Shown here piece after piece: positions 63,035 to 64,000 of a stretch of DNA of 64,000 nt (position 1 is the stretch's first letter; every line of letters begins with the position of its first letter). The position numbers were made by a program, and so were the translations under genes. A model generated the notes under the pieces. The model searched no databases and was not told the DNA's origin. It worked only from the letters and a program-made list of their open reading frames with translations. Origin of the DNA: Sphingobacterium sp. ML3W (GTDB taxonomy: Bacteria; Bacteroidota; Bacteroidia; Sphingobacteriales; Sphingobacteriaceae); assembly GCF_029542085.1 (NCBI RefSeq), contig NZ_CP107036.1, forward strand, positions 372,001 through 436,000, written 5' to 3'.

Positions 63035-64000
63035 TTAAAATTTTCCCTTTCTTTCTTGAAAATGGGTGTCTTTGTTCCAAAGCTCACCGCCGTTCATTAA
63101 CCAGTGCGCGGTGATATCAATGGCTTCCCTGATGGTCGTTTTTGGATAGCCAAATAGGCGGTGACATTCGGAGGCATTGTTGAGCAAAGCGGTTCCTGCA
63201 GCTTGGTTTACAAATACCGGTGTGGTATCAAAATGTTCCGCAAAGCGTTCGGCGATCCAACGGATAGATAGGATCTCAGGACCAGTCACATTCAATATTT
63301 TGGCTGGTGTCTGGCAATGTAGTAGAGATCTTAATGCAATTTCATTGGCATCTCCTTGCCAGATTACATTGACATTTTCGGTTGTTAGGTCTATGGGTAA
63401 TTGCTCCTTGACAGCTTTTGCTATTTCAACCAATACACCATAGCGAAAATCGACAGCATAGTTTAGACGATAGATGAGCGTTGGAGTATGATTTTTCTTG
63501 GCGAAATATTCGAAAATACGTTCTCGCCCCAAACAAGACTGTGCGTATTCACCCACAGGTTCTGGTGTGGTTTCTTCGGATACACCCGCTCGATTGATGG
63601 GGACAAAGGGAAGTACATTTCCTGACGAAAAGGCCACAATATTGGATTTTTCAAAATGTGAAGCAACCATTCCAGGGAGGTAGGTATTCATCGCCCAGGT
63701 GAAGTCTTCATTTCCCGTTGTACCAAATTTATGGCCAGCAAGATAGATGACATTGGGAACCTGTGGAAGCTGTTTGAGCTGCTCGGGATCCAATAGGTCG
63801 CAGGCAATGGTCGAGATGCCAGCATCTTCTAATTCTTGCTGGAGCTCTTTTGTTGAAAAGCGCGATACGCCAATAACCTTTTTTTCAATGCCAGCGGCCT
63901 CAATCGCCCGAATAGCTAATTTAGCCATACTTGGCCCCATTTTTCCGCCGATTCCTAAGAATAGGATATCTCCCTGGATTTTTTTTATGTCTTCAATGAG
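63035..64000 (-). CDS. NAD(P)-dependent epimerase/dehydratase, 5'-truncated by window edge
   Basis: The frame is open to base 64000. An ATG at 63940 follows the first Rossmann strand, which would then be lost, and the in-frame codons before it read ILFLGIGGKMGPSMA, a proper GxGGxxG nucleotide motif. The gene therefore starts beyond the window. The visible part has at least 321 residues, near full length. Features of the extended short-chain dehydrogenase fold include VIYLAGHKFG, the Ser/Thr-rich VAFSSGNVLPF strand and LIYRLNYAVDF. The usual catalytic YxxxK is not obvious (YAQSC is closest), so oxidoreductase activity may be altered. It is the first visible gene of a pair with the DapA-like gene. 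Confidence 0.78.
   Translation of the reverse strand, partial: LIEDIKKIQGDILFLGIGGKMGPSMAKLAIRAIEAAGIEKKVIGVSRFSTKELQQELEDAGISTIACDLLDPEQLKQLPQVPNVIYLAGHKFGTTGNEDFTWAMNTYLPGMVASHFEKSNIVAFSSGNVLPFVPINRAGVSEETTPEPVGEYAQSCLGRERIFEYFAKKNHTPTLIYRLNYAVDFRYGVLVEIAKAVKEQLPIDLTTENVNVIWQGDANEIALRSLLHCQTPAKILNVTGPEILSIRWIAERFAEHFDTTPVFVNQAAGTALLNNASECHRLFGYPKTTIREAIDITAHWLMNGGELWNKDTHFQERKGKF

Noticed and set aside
1..64000. Genomic island, prophage or insertion sequence
   Set aside because: No integrase, transposase, terminal repeats or tRNA-adjacent junction was found; gene content is ordinary chromosomal and catabolic.
1..64000. CRISPR array or tRNA/rRNA genes
   Set aside because: Spacers were read for regular repeat-spacer structure and cloverleaf-like segments; none was found. 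The CCCTGTTA repeats lack unique spacers of suitable length.

Overview
The window reads as chromosomal DNA of a Bacteroidota member, most likely Sphingobacteriaceae (Sphingobacterium or Pedobacter-like). The support is three SusC/SusD pairs, a hybrid two-component regulator fused to an AraC output domain, a triple-tyrosine sensor regulator, promoters of the TAnnTTTG type, weak Shine-Dalgarno sequences and AT-rich spacers. No tRNA, rRNA, CRISPR array, transposase or phage gene was seen. Genes at both edges are cut by the window.

Layout. 1-3.8 kb: plus-strand catabolic genes (2-oxoglutarate semialdehyde-type dehydrogenase, proline racemase/4-hydroxyproline epimerase, D-amino-acid dehydrogenase) that fit trans-4-hydroxy-L-proline breakdown to 2-oxoglutarate. 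3.9-9.2 kb: three minus-strand peptidases (M1, dipeptidyl-peptidase IV-like S9, Xaa-Pro aminopeptidase), two of them proline-directed, followed by an AraC-type regulator (9.7-10.6 kb). Together these look like a module for using proline/hydroxyproline-rich peptides such as collagen fragments. 10.8 kb: a candidate small RNA with its own promoter and terminator; a 72-bp near-copy lies at 60.4 kb. 10.9-13.5 kb: fabF with a TetR regulator, and a cysteine-bearing HTH regulator. 13.7-15.4 kb: sod, DUF2480 and flavin-reductase operon behind a 16-bp perfect inverted repeat that overlaps the sod promoter. 15.7-18.3 kb: NarL-type two-component pair. 18.3-20.7 kb: cydAB. 20.9-23.5 kb: diheme cytochrome and sulfatase.

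23.7-40.5 kb: a polysaccharide utilisation locus on the minus strand (GH3, GH144-like endo-glucanase, SusD, SusC, triple-tyrosine regulator) that best fits beta-1,2-glucan. A SusC/SusD pair without its own enzymes diverges from it. 40.8-60.3 kb: a second locus, with SusC/SusD, GH29 and GH95 fucosidases, a GH2, an alginate-lyase-fold enzyme (PL38-like), a fusion of a GH88 unsaturated glucuronyl hydrolase with a beta-helix domain, and an HTCS regulator at the end. It suggests a fucosylated, uronic-acid-containing polymer. 60.5-64 kb: a Bcr/CflA-type exporter, a divergent DapA-family aldolase and an incomplete NAD-dependent epimerase/dehydratase.

The most unusual signals are the duplicated ~67-nt RNA gene with a C-rich terminator loop, a telomere-like G-quadruplex motif downstream of the GH3 gene, the GH88-beta-helix fusion, and the strong sod operator. 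All functional statements come from reading the sequence by eye; no database or folding program was used.
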